In this document: piece by piece, positions 19,278 through 27,869 of the stretch | How the letters are laid out: each line of letters starts with the position of its first letter | How positions within the stretch are numbered: position 1 is the stretch's first letter | Assembly: GCF_018613605.1 (NCBI RefSeq) | Contig: NZ_JAGGPU010000026.1 | Coordinates: 1 to 64,000 of the forward strand | Reading direction: 5' to 3' | Length of the DNA stretch: 64,000 bases | Source: Pedobacter sp. ISL-64 | Lineage (GTDB): Bacteria; Bacteroidota; Bacteroidia; Sphingobacteriales; Sphingobacteriaceae | Program-made: the position numbers and the translations under genes | Notes under the pieces: generated by a model | Told to the model about the DNA's origin: nothing | The model's database searches: none | Seen by the model: only the letters and a program-made list of their open reading frames with translations

Positions 19278-19739
19278 ATGTTAGAAAAAGGCGCTATAGC
19301 ACCAGATTTCGAATTGAATGCTACTCCCGATCAGAAAATAAAACTTAAAGATTTTAAAGGTAAAAATGTTATCCTGGCTTTTTATCCTGCCGATTGGAGC
19401 CCCGTATGCAGCGACCAAATGGCACTTTATAACGAAATGCTAAAATATTTTAACAAGTATGATGCACAGATTTTTGGTGTTTCTGTTGATAGTGTTTGGT
19501 GCCACCTCGCTTTTGAAGAAAATAGAAAACTGCATTTTCCACTTTTGGCCGATTTTGAACCAAAAGGCGCAGTGTCAAAAGCTTATGGTGTATACCATGA
19601 AGAACTTGGCGAAAGCAAAAGGGCACTTTTTGTTATAGATAAAGAAGGGAAAATTGCCTGGAGTTATTTGTCGCCAATAGCTGTTAACCCTGGCGCTGAC
19701 GGAATTTTAGACGCATTAGAAGAATTAAGCAAGAAATAA
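19278..19739 (+). CDS. Peroxiredoxin (AhpE-like)
   Basis: Thiol peroxidase of 153 residues from the ATG at 19278; the in-frame sequence upstream (TTG start at 19215) is not peroxiredoxin-like. The peroxidatic site is C44 in FYPADWSPVCSDQM, matching P-x3-[TS]-x2-C. C75 in SVDSVWCHLAF is a possible second reactive Cys. The motif set resembles AhpE/BCP-type atypical enzymes. It is followed after 3 nt by a DsbA-like gene, forming a tight redox pair. Confidence 0.92.
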   Translation: MLEKGAIAPDFELNATPDQKIKLKDFKGKNVILAFYPADWSPVCSDQMALYNEMLKYFNKYDAQIFGVSVDSVWCHLAFEENRKLHFPLLADFEPKGAVSKAYGVYHEELGESKRALFVIDKEGKIAWSYLSPIAVNPGADGILDALEELSKK

Positions 19740-19742
19740 GTT

Positions 19743-20261
19743 ATGAGTACATTAAAACCCGAAGTAAGTAATCAAGACCATATTCAAGGCAACGATTCAG
19801 CTAGTATAACCATTGTCGAATATGGCGATTATCAATGTCCGTATTGTGGTGATGCCTACCCAATTGTAAAAGAAATTGAAGAAACATTTGGACATCAGAT
19901 TAAATTTATATTTCGTCATTTTCCTTTGGCAAATGCCCATGAGTTTGCTTTTCCAGCTGCCATTGCTGCAGAAGCTGCAGATTTACAAGGTAAGTTTTGG
20001 GAAATGCACGATGCACTCTACGAAAATCAATACCGCTTAAACGCTGACCTATTTGATGAACTGGCAGAAACAATCGGTTTAGACCTGGAGCAGTTTCAAA
20101 AAGATAGCACTTCAGCAGGTATCAAAACTAAAATAGAAGACGATTTTGATAGTGGAGTGCGCAGTGGCGTAAACGGAACGCCTTCGTTTTATGTAAACGG
20201 AACTAAATTTGATGGAGGCGCAACAGACCTTTACCAGATGCTTAAAGAAAGTACCGGGTAA
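19743..20261 (+). CDS. DsbA-family thiol oxidoreductase, cytoplasmic
   Basis: 172 residues with a thioredoxin fold and helical insertion: active site C32-P-Y-C35 in EYGDYQCPYCGDAY, then FIFRHFPL, HEFAFPAAIAAEAADLQGKFW and the cis-Pro region GVNGTPSFYVNG. These are typical of the DsbA/FrnE-like group. There is no signal peptide, so it probably works in the cytoplasm rather than in periplasmic disulfide formation. It is co-transcribed with the peroxiredoxin (3-nt gap) and could be its reductant or act on other thiols (inference). Confidence 0.9.
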   Translation: MSTLKPEVSNQDHIQGNDSASITIVEYGDYQCPYCGDAYPIVKEIEETFGHQIKFIFRHFPLANAHEFAFPAAIAAEAADLQGKFWEMHDALYENQYRLNADLFDELAETIGLDLEQFQKDSTSAGIKTKIEDDFDSGVRSGVNGTPSFYVNGTKFDGGATDLYQMLKESTG

Positions 20262-20388
20262 CCGCATTTAACCAATTACTAATTTAGCAGGGCTCTTGTG
20301 CCGGAAGATTCTTTTGAATTTTAAGAGAAGCCTGAGCATGACGTCCGATTTTTGATTTTGCTTAAATAGGCAATTTTCAATAATGCCC

Positions 20389-20835
20389 CTAATCGAGCGT
20401 AAAATTAACATTTATAGTGTATTTTATTCTAAGGTCTTTTATAACATGTTTTTCACAATCGCCCTTAATTAAACGTTGGGGAATGGTAATTGATTGATTC
20501 GGTTTAAGTACAGCCTTCTGCGCTATCTCGTAAGCCTTTTTACAGCCTTGGGTTACATCACCGTCCAAACGAAAAGAAATAATAGTTATTTCCGTTTTCA
20601 TGGTGTTTTTTATAGTGATTTTAGCAAAGGTGGTTAAGTTACTGTCGTGTTTGTCTTTCACATATACAATTTTGATATGATTGAGCATATCATTTGATGC
20701 CTGCTTAAAAGATTTAGCGTCCTGAGCGGCTGTCACCTTAACAGGCTTTTGCGGATTGTCTTGATTTTTAATTTCCACCAAGGGTATTTTCAAAAATCCA
20801 CAACAAAGTATCATTAATATTCCTTTAGCGAGCAT
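20389..20835 (-). CDS. Hypothetical exported protein
   Basis: 148 residues, no family recognised. The N-terminus (MLAKGILMILCCGFLKIPL) is hydrophobic and may be a signal peptide or anchor. The rest alternates short beta-strand-like stretches (TTFAKITIKNTMKTEITIIS, LRIKYTINVNFTLD), suggesting a beta-sandwich, with three Cys residues (about 98, 127 and in the N-terminal segment). It stands alone between convergent neighbours. The 320-bp gap between this gene and the next holds only a terminator at 20994-21026 and AT-rich sequence. Confidence 0.7.
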   Translation of the reverse strand: MLAKGILMILCCGFLKIPLVEIKNQDNPQKPVKVTAAQDAKSFKQASNDMLNHIKIVYVKDKHDSNLTTFAKITIKNTMKTEITIISFRLDGDVTQGCKKAYEIAQKAVLKPNQSITIPQRLIKGDCEKHVIKDLRIKYTINVNFTLD

Positions 20836-20993
20836 AATTTTGAGCGATAATGTTTAAAATGGTATTTGGTAAGCCAACTCTTAGCCTTATTGGCTTCAGT
20901 TAACATTCTGGTAATTTTTATTCCTAAGTTATTGGTTTTTTTAGAATAAACCTATCCCTTGGTTTGTAAGGACAAAAATCAAAATCTTATAAC

Positions 20994-21026
20994 AAAAAAC
21001 CTCATGTATTTTGCAATACATGAGGT
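20994..21026 (-). terminator. Terminator of the quinone oxidoreductase gene
   Basis: Perfect 12-bp stem ACCTCATGTATT / AATACATGAGGT with a 4-nt loop. On the minus strand it is followed by TTTTTT, so it ends transcription of the gene at 21157-22161. Confidence 0.92.
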
Positions 21027-21156
21027 ATCAGATAAGGGTAACCGGAAAACTAAAAAACTAATTATGAGTTTTTAGAATTTAACAAAATTGAAATCGCTTC
21101 GTGTTTTGTTATTTCAAAGGTGCACTTCAATTATGAAGTTTTAGTGAAGAATTAAA

Positions 21157-22161
21157 TTAATAATCTATCGTCATCACTAGCTTCTTTCCTCTGCTTAAAT
21201 TGTTTTCCATAATGTTATGCGCATGTTGTACCGTTTTTAAAGAAAACCTGCCTAAAATATTTATTGATGGCGCAACTAATTTTTCAGCTTCAATCAAGCC
21301 GGTGATTTTCCTCAAGGTGTTTCCATACCAGTTCAGGTTGTTATCGAGTGTGAAAGCATAATTTGAAATATTGAGCACTGAAGCTCCCTTATCAAATAAG
21401 GTTTCCCGGGTCTTTTGTGTGCCTAGAAATGTTATATCTGCATATACGCCATTTACTTTAAGCGTATTTGCTGCAATTTCTGCTGATTTATCACCAACTA
21501 TATCCACTGTAAAATCGAAATAATGATTGTGATTTGCATTTAATATGATGCTTTCGAGATCTGGATTGCGATAATCTATTATTTGTGATTCTTTTAATCC
21601 AATGGCTTTAATCGCATCTATACTTTCTAAGCTTCCTGCAATGGTTATAATTTGATCAAGATGCTTGGGTTTTAATAGCCTGATAAGAAAAGATCCTACA
21701 GCACCGCTTCCTCCGGTGATGAAAATACGGTCTTTTTTTTTAATATGAAGTCGGCTAAAGGTTTGCCACGCCGTTAAACCAGCAGAAGGAATCGCTGCGG
21801 CTTCCTCAAAAGTTATATTTTTTGGTTTCAGCGCAACTCGTTTTTCTGTCAACGTCATGTATTGCGCATAACTACCATTTGATCCGCCACTGCCTGAGGC
21901 AGCGTAAATTTCATCTCCTAACTTAAAGTTTTTAACGTTCTCGCCAATTTCTTCCACTATTCCTGCAAGTTCACGTCCTAAAATAGGAGAATTCATCATG
22001 TGGCTTTCCCTTCTTCCTAAACGCATTTGGTAGTCAATAGGATTAAAAGCAGTTGCTTTTAATTTGATTAATACCTCATCATTTTTAGGTTTTGGAACGG
22101 GATAGTTCTCCAATTTAAAATTTTCTGTATTACCGAATTCTTTTAATGTTATTGCTTTCAT
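21157..22161 (-). CDS. Zinc-free medium-chain (quinone) oxidoreductase
   Basis: 334-residue MDR-superfamily enzyme, probably NADPH-dependent. Seen: GroES-like N-domain (MKAITLKEFG, KLKATAFNPIDYQMR, PILGRELAGIVEEIG), then a Rossmann domain with ITGGSGAVGSFLIRLLKP around 150-165. The structural zinc Cys cluster and catalytic zinc ligands of alcohol dehydrogenases are absent, so quinone/enone reductase activity is expected. The gene is divergent from an HxlR regulator 141 bp away, which probably controls it in response to electrophiles or quinones (inference from common arrangement). Confidence 0.9.
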   Translation of the reverse strand: MKAITLKEFGNTENFKLENYPVPKPKNDEVLIKLKATAFNPIDYQMRLGRRESHMMNSPILGRELAGIVEEIGENVKNFKLGDEIYAASGSGGSNGSYAQYMTLTEKRVALKPKNITFEEAAAIPSAGLTAWQTFSRLHIKKKDRIFITGGSGAVGSFLIRLLKPKHLDQIITIAGSLESIDAIKAIGLKESQIIDYRNPDLESIILNANHNHYFDFTVDIVGDKSAEIAANTLKVNGVYADITFLGTQKTRETLFDKGASVLNISNYAFTLDNNLNWYGNTLRKITGLIEAEKLVAPSINILGRFSLKTVQHAHNIMENNLSRGKKLVMTIDY

Positions 22162-22302
22162 AAATATTGTAATTAACTAACGGTTATGATTTAGTCATGA
22201 AAAAACTCAGTCCTCTTTTTCTTAACTTGGTCAAAGTTGAATTTAAAAAACACAGCATGCAATGGCTTGTTTTATTTGGAGTTACTCAAAAAAAAGTGAG
22301 TT

Positions 22303-22638
22303 ATGATTAAAGAAAGTTCCTCGAATGCATTAAATAAGGCTTTTTTGCTTAATTCATGCCGTATAAATGGTGCGTTAGATATTATTTCAGGCAGATGGAA
22401 AGCATTGATCCTGATCCATATTTTTGAAGGAGTGAACCGCTTCAGCTTATTAAAAAATGTACTTCCTACTATATCTGATCAGGCTTTAGGCAAACAACTA
22501 AAAGAACTGGAAGCAAATAAATTGCTGACCAAAGAAATTATTGCTGAGGTTCCGGTTAGGGTAGATTACCATTTAACGAAAAAGGGACTGGCATTAATGC
22601 CTATTTTGACCAACCTTTCGGAGTGGTATGATTTATAA
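22303..22638 (+). CDS. HxlR-family transcriptional regulator
   Basis: 111-residue winged-helix regulator. The family pattern CRINGALDIISGRWKALILI then FSLLKNVLPTISDQALGKQL and VPVRVDYHLTKKGLAL is clear. The Cys at about 18, next to the helix, is the position used as a redox or electrophile sensor in several HxlR members (for example YodB/HypR types). It is divergent from the quinone oxidoreductase, so a local repressor/activator of that gene is likely. Confidence 0.92.
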   Translation: MIKESSSNALNKAFLLNSCRINGALDIISGRWKALILIHIFEGVNRFSLLKNVLPTISDQALGKQLKELEANKLLTKEIIAEVPVRVDYHLTKKGLALMPILTNLSEWYDL

Positions 22639-22676
22639 CTTGATTGCTGGATTTAAAACGGCAAATAAATAAAAAC

Positions 22677-22704
22677 AAAAGCCAGGAATTAATTCCCAGC
22701 TTTT
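22677..22704. terminator. Bidirectional terminator
   Basis: Palindromic GCCAGGAATT/AATTCCCAGC flanked by AAAA and TTTT, placed between hxlR (+) and the interrupted gene (-) ending at 22721. Its position just past 22721 supports that point as the original end of the minus-strand gene. Confidence 0.8.
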
Positions 22705-22720
22705 ATAATGGTTAAGTTAA

Positions 22721-23191
22721 TTACTTTTTCGAATAAAGATTTTGCAGATGCAGGAAGGCCGCTATCAATTTTTCTTCATCACCAGCTAAACAATAATATT
22801 TAATTCCATTTTTATCGTTATCAGGTTCATCTTCACGTTTGTCAAAAATGGGATAGATGGATTTAATTTTTGTGCTGGTCTGTTCCGGACTCACCCTGAA
22901 TCCTTTCCAGGTGTTTATTTGCTATTTGTTGGTGGTTTCTTCTTTGGCATTATCCGCGCTGGCAAAGGTTTTTCCAACGGTAAAAACCCCGTAATTCATT
23001 TCCTCATCAATAGAAAACGAATTGGCAGTAATTGTAAATGTGGTTTCCGTTCCCTTGCGTAAAATGTGATCGGTTCCGCCGATAGCTTTTGCCAATAGTT
23101 GGTTGATGGTTTTAACAGTTTCGATCTTTGTTTGGGCGAAACCATTAATGGATGCCGCCAGCAATAAGACCAGCATTAATTTTCTTCTCAT
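22721..23191 (-). pseudogene. Exported protein gene interrupted by an in-frame TAG
   Basis: The frame from 23191 encodes an 89-residue product with a signal peptide (MRRKLMLVLLLAASINGFAQ) and stops at TAG (22922-22924). Reading straight through, the same frame stays open for 66 further codons to TAA at 22721-22723. The readthrough is charged and protein-like: it begins QINTWKGFRVSPEQTSTKIK, includes IYPIFDKREDEPDND and KYYCLAGDEEK, and ends LQNLYSKK. A terminator follows directly. A gene of about 156 codons broken by one nonsense change fits best; a sequencing error, a functional short form or readthrough are alternatives. TAG is the normal stop of other genes here (trxA, sugar dehydrogenase), so recoding is unlikely. 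No family recognised. Confidence 0.75.
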
Positions 23192-23240
23192 AATTTTTAA
23201 GGTTTAAATATTTGTGTGTATTTAAATTTAAAGAATTTGA

Positions 23241-23288
23241 TTAAGCGTAAAAAAGAGCAGGTTTAAACCTGCTCTTTTTTACGCTTAA
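23241..23288. terminator. 48-bp perfect palindrome, bidirectional terminator
   Basis: A 24-bp arm beginning TTAAGCGTAAAAAAGAGCAG is repeated exactly in inverted order with no loop. A-runs and T-runs in the arms provide U-tracts in both directions. It lies between the interrupted gene's start and the hpd stop. Confidence 0.8.
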
Positions 23289-23299
23289 TTTTGGATTGT

Positions 23300-23361
23300 C
23301 GTCATGCTGAACTCGTTTCAGTATCTTTTGTCTGAGACCCTGAAATAAATTCAGGGTGACG
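23300..23361. repeat. CGTCAT..GTGACG dispersed hairpin element
   Basis: Starts CGTCATGCTGAACTCGTTTC and ends CCTGAAATAAATTCAGGGTG ACG. Its right arm is nearly identical to those of the copies at 15914 and 31580. Confidence 0.85.
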
Positions 23362-23398
23362 TCTTGAATTAAATCACTTAATTCGCTATGAATGGATA

Positions 23399-24529
23399 CT
23401 ACAAATTTCCCCTCAATTCCTGCTCACGTTCCAATGATTCAAATAGCGCTTTAAAGTTGCCCGCACCAAAACTCTGTGCACCTTTACGCTGAATAATTTC
23501 GAAGAATAGGGTAGGGCGGTCTTCAACTGGTTTAGTGAAAATCTGTAGTAAATAGCCTTCTTCATCACAATCGACCAAAATACCCAGACTTTCTAGCAAT
23601 GCTATTTCTTCATCAATTTTGCCTACGCGTTGCGGCATCATGTTGTAATAGGCCTCTGGTGGCGCACTTAAAAACTCCACCCCACGTGCTTTCAGTTCTT
23701 TAACTGTTTTAACAATATCTTTAGTGGCCACAGCAATGTGCTGAACGCCTTCGCCCTCATAATATTCAAGGTATTCTTCAATTTGCGATTTCTTTTTCCC
23801 CTCAGCAGGTTCGTTAATCGGGAATTTCGAATAGCCATTTCCATTACTCATTACCTTACTCATCAAAGCCGAGTATTCAGTATTGATCTGCTTATCATCA
23901 AAAGATAAGATATTTACGAAGCCCATTACATCTTCGTACCATTGTACAGCTTCATTCATGCGGTTCCAACCTACATTACCCACACAATGATCGATATATA
24001 AAAGACCAGCATCGGCAGGTTGATAATCGCTTTCCCATACACGATAACCTGGCATAAAGGTTCCATTATAATTTTTACGCTCAATAAACATGTGTACAGT
24101 TTCGCCATAAGTATAAATACCGCTCATCCGAACTTCACCATTTTCATCAGTTAAAGTTTGAGGAGCCAAATAGGGTTTCGCACCACGTTTTGTGGTTTCT
24201 TCAAAGGCGCTATAGGCATCGTCTACCCAAAGGGCTAATACTTTTACCCCATCGCCATGTTTTTTTACATGCTCTGCTATTGGATGATCTGATTTTAATG
24301 CTGTGGTTAAGATCAATCTGATTTTACCCTGTTGCAATACATATGATGAACGGTCACGTACACCAGTTTCTGGTCCGGCATAAGCCAGGCTTTGAAACCC
24401 AAATGCAGTTTTGTAGTAGTGAGCCGCTTGTTTAGCATTGCCTACATAAAATTCGATATAATCTGTTCCGTTAATAGGCAGAAAATCTGGTGCTTTTGAT
24501 ATTTTTTCTGCGAATGTTTGTGTTTTCAT
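23399..24529 (-). CDS. hpd: 4-hydroxyphenylpyruvate dioxygenase
   Basis: Fe(II) enzyme converting 4-hydroxyphenylpyruvate to homogentisate in tyrosine degradation. 376 residues with two VOC-type halves; the metal triad is visible as H181 (LLYIDHCVGNV), H264 (GVQHIAVAT) and E344 (LFFEIIQRKG), and the C-terminal helix (GNFKALFESLEREQ) is typical. It lies 154 bp downstream of hmgA on the same strand, so the two consecutive pathway steps are probably co-expressed. The gap between them holds short repeats rather than a gene. Confidence 0.97.
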   Translation of the reverse strand: MKTQTFAEKISKAPDFLPINGTDYIEFYVGNAKQAAHYYKTAFGFQSLAYAGPETGVRDRSSYVLQQGKIRLILTTALKSDHPIAEHVKKHGDGVKVLALWVDDAYSAFEETTKRGAKPYLAPQTLTDENGEVRMSGIYTYGETVHMFIERKNYNGTFMPGYRVWESDYQPADAGLLYIDHCVGNVGWNRMNEAVQWYEDVMGFVNILSFDDKQINTEYSALMSKVMSNGNGYSKFPINEPAEGKKKSQIEEYLEYYEGEGVQHIAVATKDIVKTVKELKARGVEFLSAPPEAYYNMMPQRVGKIDEEIALLESLGILVDCDEEGYLLQIFTKPVEDRPTLFFEIIQRKGAQSFGAGNFKALFESLEREQELRGNL

Positions 24530-24543
24530 TGTTGTTGTTATTA

Positions 24544-24622
24544 AGTCCGAGGTCGGGGCGGCCGAAGTCGGATGTGTTGTTATTTTTAAATGGTTAACCG
24601 CTTAATTGTTTAAATCGGTTAA
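24544..24622. repeat. Short repeats between hmgA and hpd
   Basis: An inverted pair AGTCCGAGGTCGG / GCCGAAGTCGGATGT (24544-24575) is followed by GGTTAACCGCTTAATTG and ATCGGTTAACTG (24591-24622), the latter of the same type as 5041-5137. Confidence 0.65.
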
Positions 24623-24683
24623 CTGTGCATGTTACTTTAAAGAGCTTAAATCCTATAATCCCGAAATCTTAATCATCCTAACT

Positions 24684-25850
24684 TTACTCTATGTTAATCT
24701 GCCAACTTTTGTGGTAATTTTCGTCCTCAATATCCAGGGCATCCTGTGTAAGCATTAAAGGTTTAAAAGGATCGATCATTACCGCCAGTTCATCTGTTTT
24801 TTCTTTTCCGATCGATTTTTCTACGGTACCCGGGTGTGGCCCATGTGGAATACCTCCAGGGTGTAAGGTAATCTGCCCTTTAACCACACTTTTGCGGCTC
24901 ATAAAATCACCATCTACATAATAAAGCACTTCATCGCTATCTACATTGCTATGGTTGTAAGGCGCAGGAATAGAATCAGGGTGATAATCGTATTTGCGGG
25001 GAACAAAAGAACAAACTACAAAGTTGTGTCCTTCGAAAGTTTGATGAACCGGGGGTGGTTGGTGTAAACGGCCTGTTATCGGCTCAAAATCGTGGATAGA
25101 GAAAGCGTATGGGTAATGATAACCGTCCCAGCCTACATAATCAAAAGGATGTGTACCGTAGGTATATGGATAAATTAACCCTTGTTTTTTAATCAGTACT
25201 TTAAAATCGCCGTATTCATCAAAGGTTTGCAGGTTTTGGGGTAATCTTAAATCACGCTCACAGTAAGGTGCGTGTTCCATTAGCTGTCCAAACTGATTTA
25301 AATATCTTTTTGGCGGTCTTAACGGACTAAAACTTTCCACAATGAACAACCTGTTTTGTTCATTATCAAACTCCATCTGGTAAATGGTTCCTCTCGGGAT
25401 GATCAGATAATCGCCATAAGCAAACTTAATTTCTCCAAATCCTGTTTTCAGCTTTCCAGAACCTTCATGTATGAAGATCATCTCGTCAGCCTGGCTGTTT
25501 TTGTAGAAATAATCGGTCATCGATTTTCTCGGCGCTGCCAAAACGATGTGTAAATCGCTATTTACCAGAACGGCTTTTCTGCTTTTTAGAAAATCATCTT
25601 CAGGTTTAATATTGAAACCGATTAAACTCGTGTGTTTCAGGTGTTTTTCGCGTGCAATTTTTGGCTCAACACTGTATGCTTCGCCCAAATGTTTAACAAT
25701 GGTTGGCGGGTGACAATGATAAACCAATGAATATAAACTCGAAAAACCTTCGGTTGATACCAATTCTTCGGCATAAAGATTTCCATCGGGTTTACGAAAA
25801 ACCGTGTGACGTTTAGCTGGAATCTGCCCCAATTTATGATAAATAGGCAT
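24684..25850 (-). CDS. hmgA: Homogentisate 1,2-dioxygenase
   Basis: Ring-cleaving Fe(II) dioxygenase converting homogentisate to maleylacetoacetate. 388 residues, the shorter cupin form common in bacteria. The Fe-site region is seen as YNHSNVDSDEV (H300, E307) and LHPGGIPHGPH (H330, H336), with upstream FIHEGSGKLKTGFGEIKFAY as the first cupin barrel. First gene of the pair with hpd. A 33-codon frame lies upstream on the same strand. Confidence 0.96.
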   Translation of the reverse strand: MPIYHKLGQIPAKRHTVFRKPDGNLYAEELVSTEGFSSLYSLVYHCHPPTIVKHLGEAYSVEPKIAREKHLKHTSLIGFNIKPEDDFLKSRKAVLVNSDLHIVLAAPRKSMTDYFYKNSQADEMIFIHEGSGKLKTGFGEIKFAYGDYLIIPRGTIYQMEFDNEQNRLFIVESFSPLRPPKRYLNQFGQLMEHAPYCERDLRLPQNLQTFDEYGDFKVLIKKQGLIYPYTYGTHPFDYVGWDGYHYPYAFSIHDFEPITGRLHQPPPVHQTFEGHNFVVCSFVPRKYDYHPDSIPAPYNHSNVDSDEVLYYVDGDFMSRKSVVKGQITLHPGGIPHGPHPGTVEKSIGKEKTDELAVMIDPFKPLMLTQDALDIEDENYHKSWQINIE

Positions 25851-25946
25851 AATAAAATGTTGTTATGGTTAGAAAAGAAAAAATCCTAATGAATTAACAA
25901 TCAAAACGGTAATGCGTTTCAATTAAAAAGAAAGGGTAAGTAAAAA

Positions 25947-26048
25947 TTACAGAGAATATTGAGCCATGATCAGTTTGGATAGCATCTTATAGCGACGGGC
26001 CGCAATAGCGTCGTTTACTAGATTAATATGTAATGCTTTTAAGATCAT
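25947..26048 (-). CDS. Possible 33-residue small protein or leader upstream of hmgA
   Basis: A short ATG..TAA frame on the hmgA strand, ending about 96 nt before the hmgA start. The product starts MILKALHINLVNDAIAARRY and ends LIMAQYSL: amphipathic, basic, two Tyr. A TACCTTGG box (one mismatch to TAnnTTTG) lies just upstream at about 26056-26063. It could be a real small protein, a translated leader, or chance. No homologue recognised. Confidence 0.35.
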   Translation of the reverse strand: MILKALHINLVNDAIAARRYKMLSKLIMAQYSL

Positions 26049-26131
26049 GGTTTTAATGGTGCCAAGGTAAGTATTTTATTTAAAAGTTGAAATTTTAATT
26101 ACCTTTAATTACTTACTATATGATCATCCCG

Positions 26132-26587
26132 ATGAAATTTATTTTTACATGCTTATTTTTTTTAGCCTTGAGCTATGCCACTTTTGCGCAACAAAATGCC
26201 AAGTACACCATTAGGGTTATAGACCGAAGTGGAAAAGCCACAAGAGGTTCTTTTTACGCTGCAGCCGATGATGGTTTAACAATTATCAGAAACCGGAAGG
26301 ATACCATAAAATTAAGTGCCGACAGTATCAGTGCATTGTATATTCACCGTAAAGGGATAGCTGCACCGCTGGCTATTGCCGGAGGTTTAACATTTTTTGT
26401 ACTGGCCGCAAAAAGTGATAAATTGGTCGAGTCGGTAGTGCTTATTGCTGCGGGTGTACCTGTTGGCGTATCGGGTGGAATGTTAATTGGTGGTTTACTC
26501 TCTAACAAAAAACATTATAAAGCACTTCAGGCAAAAGATTTTCCTTTAATTAAATCAAACCTTCAGAAATATACTGTGTTAAAATAA
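26132..26587 (+). CDS. Hypothetical exported protein with a central hydrophobic region
   Basis: 151 residues from the second ATG (26132), which gives a standard signal peptide (MKFIFTCLFFLALSYATFAQ); the ATG at 26120 would only add four residues. The mature part begins with a beta-rich segment (YTIRVIDRSGKATRG, KDTIKLSADSISALYIHRKG), then a Gly/Ala/Val-rich hydrophobic stretch (about 80-130) that may be two membrane helices, and a basic tail. Family not recognised. It precedes the FAA-hydrolase gene by 67 bp on the same strand. Confidence 0.75.
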   Translation: MKFIFTCLFFLALSYATFAQQNAKYTIRVIDRSGKATRGSFYAAADDGLTIIRNRKDTIKLSADSISALYIHRKGIAAPLAIAGGLTFFVLAAKSDKLVESVVLIAAGVPVGVSGGMLIGGLLSNKKHYKALQAKDFPLIKSNLQKYTVLK

Positions 26588-26654
26588 TAACGTTTAAGTT
26601 TTATTTTGAATGGCCTAATTTCTTAGCTTTACCGCATATTTAACCAAATCATAT

Positions 26655-27650
26655 ATGAAACTAGTATCTTATAAAACCGAAGACAGGGAGCATCTTGGTA
26701 TATTTATCAACGGACATATTTATAATTTAAATAGTTGCGATAAATTGCTTCCAGATAATATGAGTACGTTTTTGCAAGGTGGTGAAGTGTTAATGGAAAG
26801 AGCAAAAAGGATAGACGATCAAATAAAAGATGGTAGTTTAGCTGCTAAAGAAGAAATTTTTTACGAGATTTTAGCTCCTGTTCCGCATCCTACGAGTTGT
26901 CGTGATGGATACGCTTTCAGACAGCATGTTGCTGCGGCACGTAGAAATAGAAAGGTTGATATGATCCCTCAATTCGATGAGTACCCGATCTTTTATTTCA
27001 CCAATCACAACGCTATTCAAGGTACTGGAGAAATTGAATGTATGCCAGATCATTTTGATAAACTCGATTTCGAATTAGAGGTTGCGATTGTTATTGGTAA
27101 AAAAGGTAGAAATATTAAAGCTGCTGAAGCTGACGAATACATTGCCGGTTATATGGTAATGAACGATATGAGTGCCCGTACCTTGCAGATGGAGGAGATG
27201 TTGTTGAATTTAGGCCCTGCAAAAGGAAAAGATTTTTCTACGGTAATTGGCCCATGGTTGGTAACGCCTGATGAATTATTGCAATATAAAGTTGCGCCTA
27301 AAGAAGGGCATGTCGGTAATGTTTACGACCTTAAAATGACCTGCCGGGTAAATGGCATCGAAGTTTCGAAAGGAAATGCTGCCGATATGGACTGGACTTT
27401 TGCTGAAATTATAGAACGTTGTGCTTATGGTGTAGATATTCTTCCAGGGGATGTAATTGGTTCAGGAACAGTAGGTACGGGTTGTTTCTTGGAATTAAAC
27501 GGGACTGGTTTGCTTAACGATCCAAATTATAAAGTACAGTGGTTACAGCCAGGTGATGTTGTGGAAATGGAAATAACAGGGCTTGGTGCTTTAACCAATA
27601 CAATCACTAAAGCAGATACCGATTTTTCGATTTTGGCATTGAAGAAATAG
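26655..27650 (+). CDS. Fumarylacetoacetate hydrolase family protein
   Basis: 331 residues. The FAH-fold metal site is seen as E140 and E142 (LDFELEVAIVIGKKG) and D171 (YMVMNDMSART), with CRDGYAFRQHV earlier and the GSGTVGTGCFLELN segment near the C-terminus. In this setting (hpd and hmgA next door) the likely reaction is hydrolysis of fumarylacetoacetate, or of maleylacetoacetate, to acetoacetate and a C4 acid. The family also includes decarboxylases and pyruvate hydrolases, so the exact substrate is inferred from context. It is on the opposite strand to hmgA/hpd. Confidence 0.88.
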   Translation: MKLVSYKTEDREHLGIFINGHIYNLNSCDKLLPDNMSTFLQGGEVLMERAKRIDDQIKDGSLAAKEEIFYEILAPVPHPTSCRDGYAFRQHVAAARRNRKVDMIPQFDEYPIFYFTNHNAIQGTGEIECMPDHFDKLDFELEVAIVIGKKGRNIKAAEADEYIAGYMVMNDMSARTLQMEEMLLNLGPAKGKDFSTVIGPWLVTPDELLQYKVAPKEGHVGNVYDLKMTCRVNGIEVSKGNAADMDWTFAEIIERCAYGVDILPGDVIGSGTVGTGCFLELNGTGLLNDPNYKVQWLQPGDVVEMEITGLGALTNTITKADTDFSILALKK

Positions 27651-27714
27651 AAAGGTTCTTCAAATTGATTATACTTATTTAGAAATTAATTTATTTAATG
27701 CCAGATTATTAAAG

Positions 27715-27831
27715 CGGTCGTCATCCTGAATTCAGTTCAGGATCTATCTGATTAGATGCTGACCACGTAGTAGCTACAAGACAATTGAAAATGCTACTTC
27801 TACTTGTAAAACAAGTTCAGCATGACGACCG
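27715..27831. repeat. CGGTCGTCAT..ATGACGACCG inverted-repeat element
   Basis: 117-bp element with perfect 10-bp inverted ends CGGTCGTCAT / ATGACGACCG and inner CCTGAATTCAGTTCAGG. It is the largest and cleanest member of the CGTCAT family and fills much of the 382-bp gap before the flavin-reductase-like gene. Confidence 0.85.
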
Positions 27832-27869
27832 TTGCGAAAAAACTAAATCAATAATATCATCAAAAGTAA

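Noticed and set aside
22919-22927. TAG codon as a recoded amino acid
   Set aside because: Other genes here (trxA, sugar dehydrogenase, FAA hydrolase) end normally at TAG, so genome-wide recoding is unlikely.
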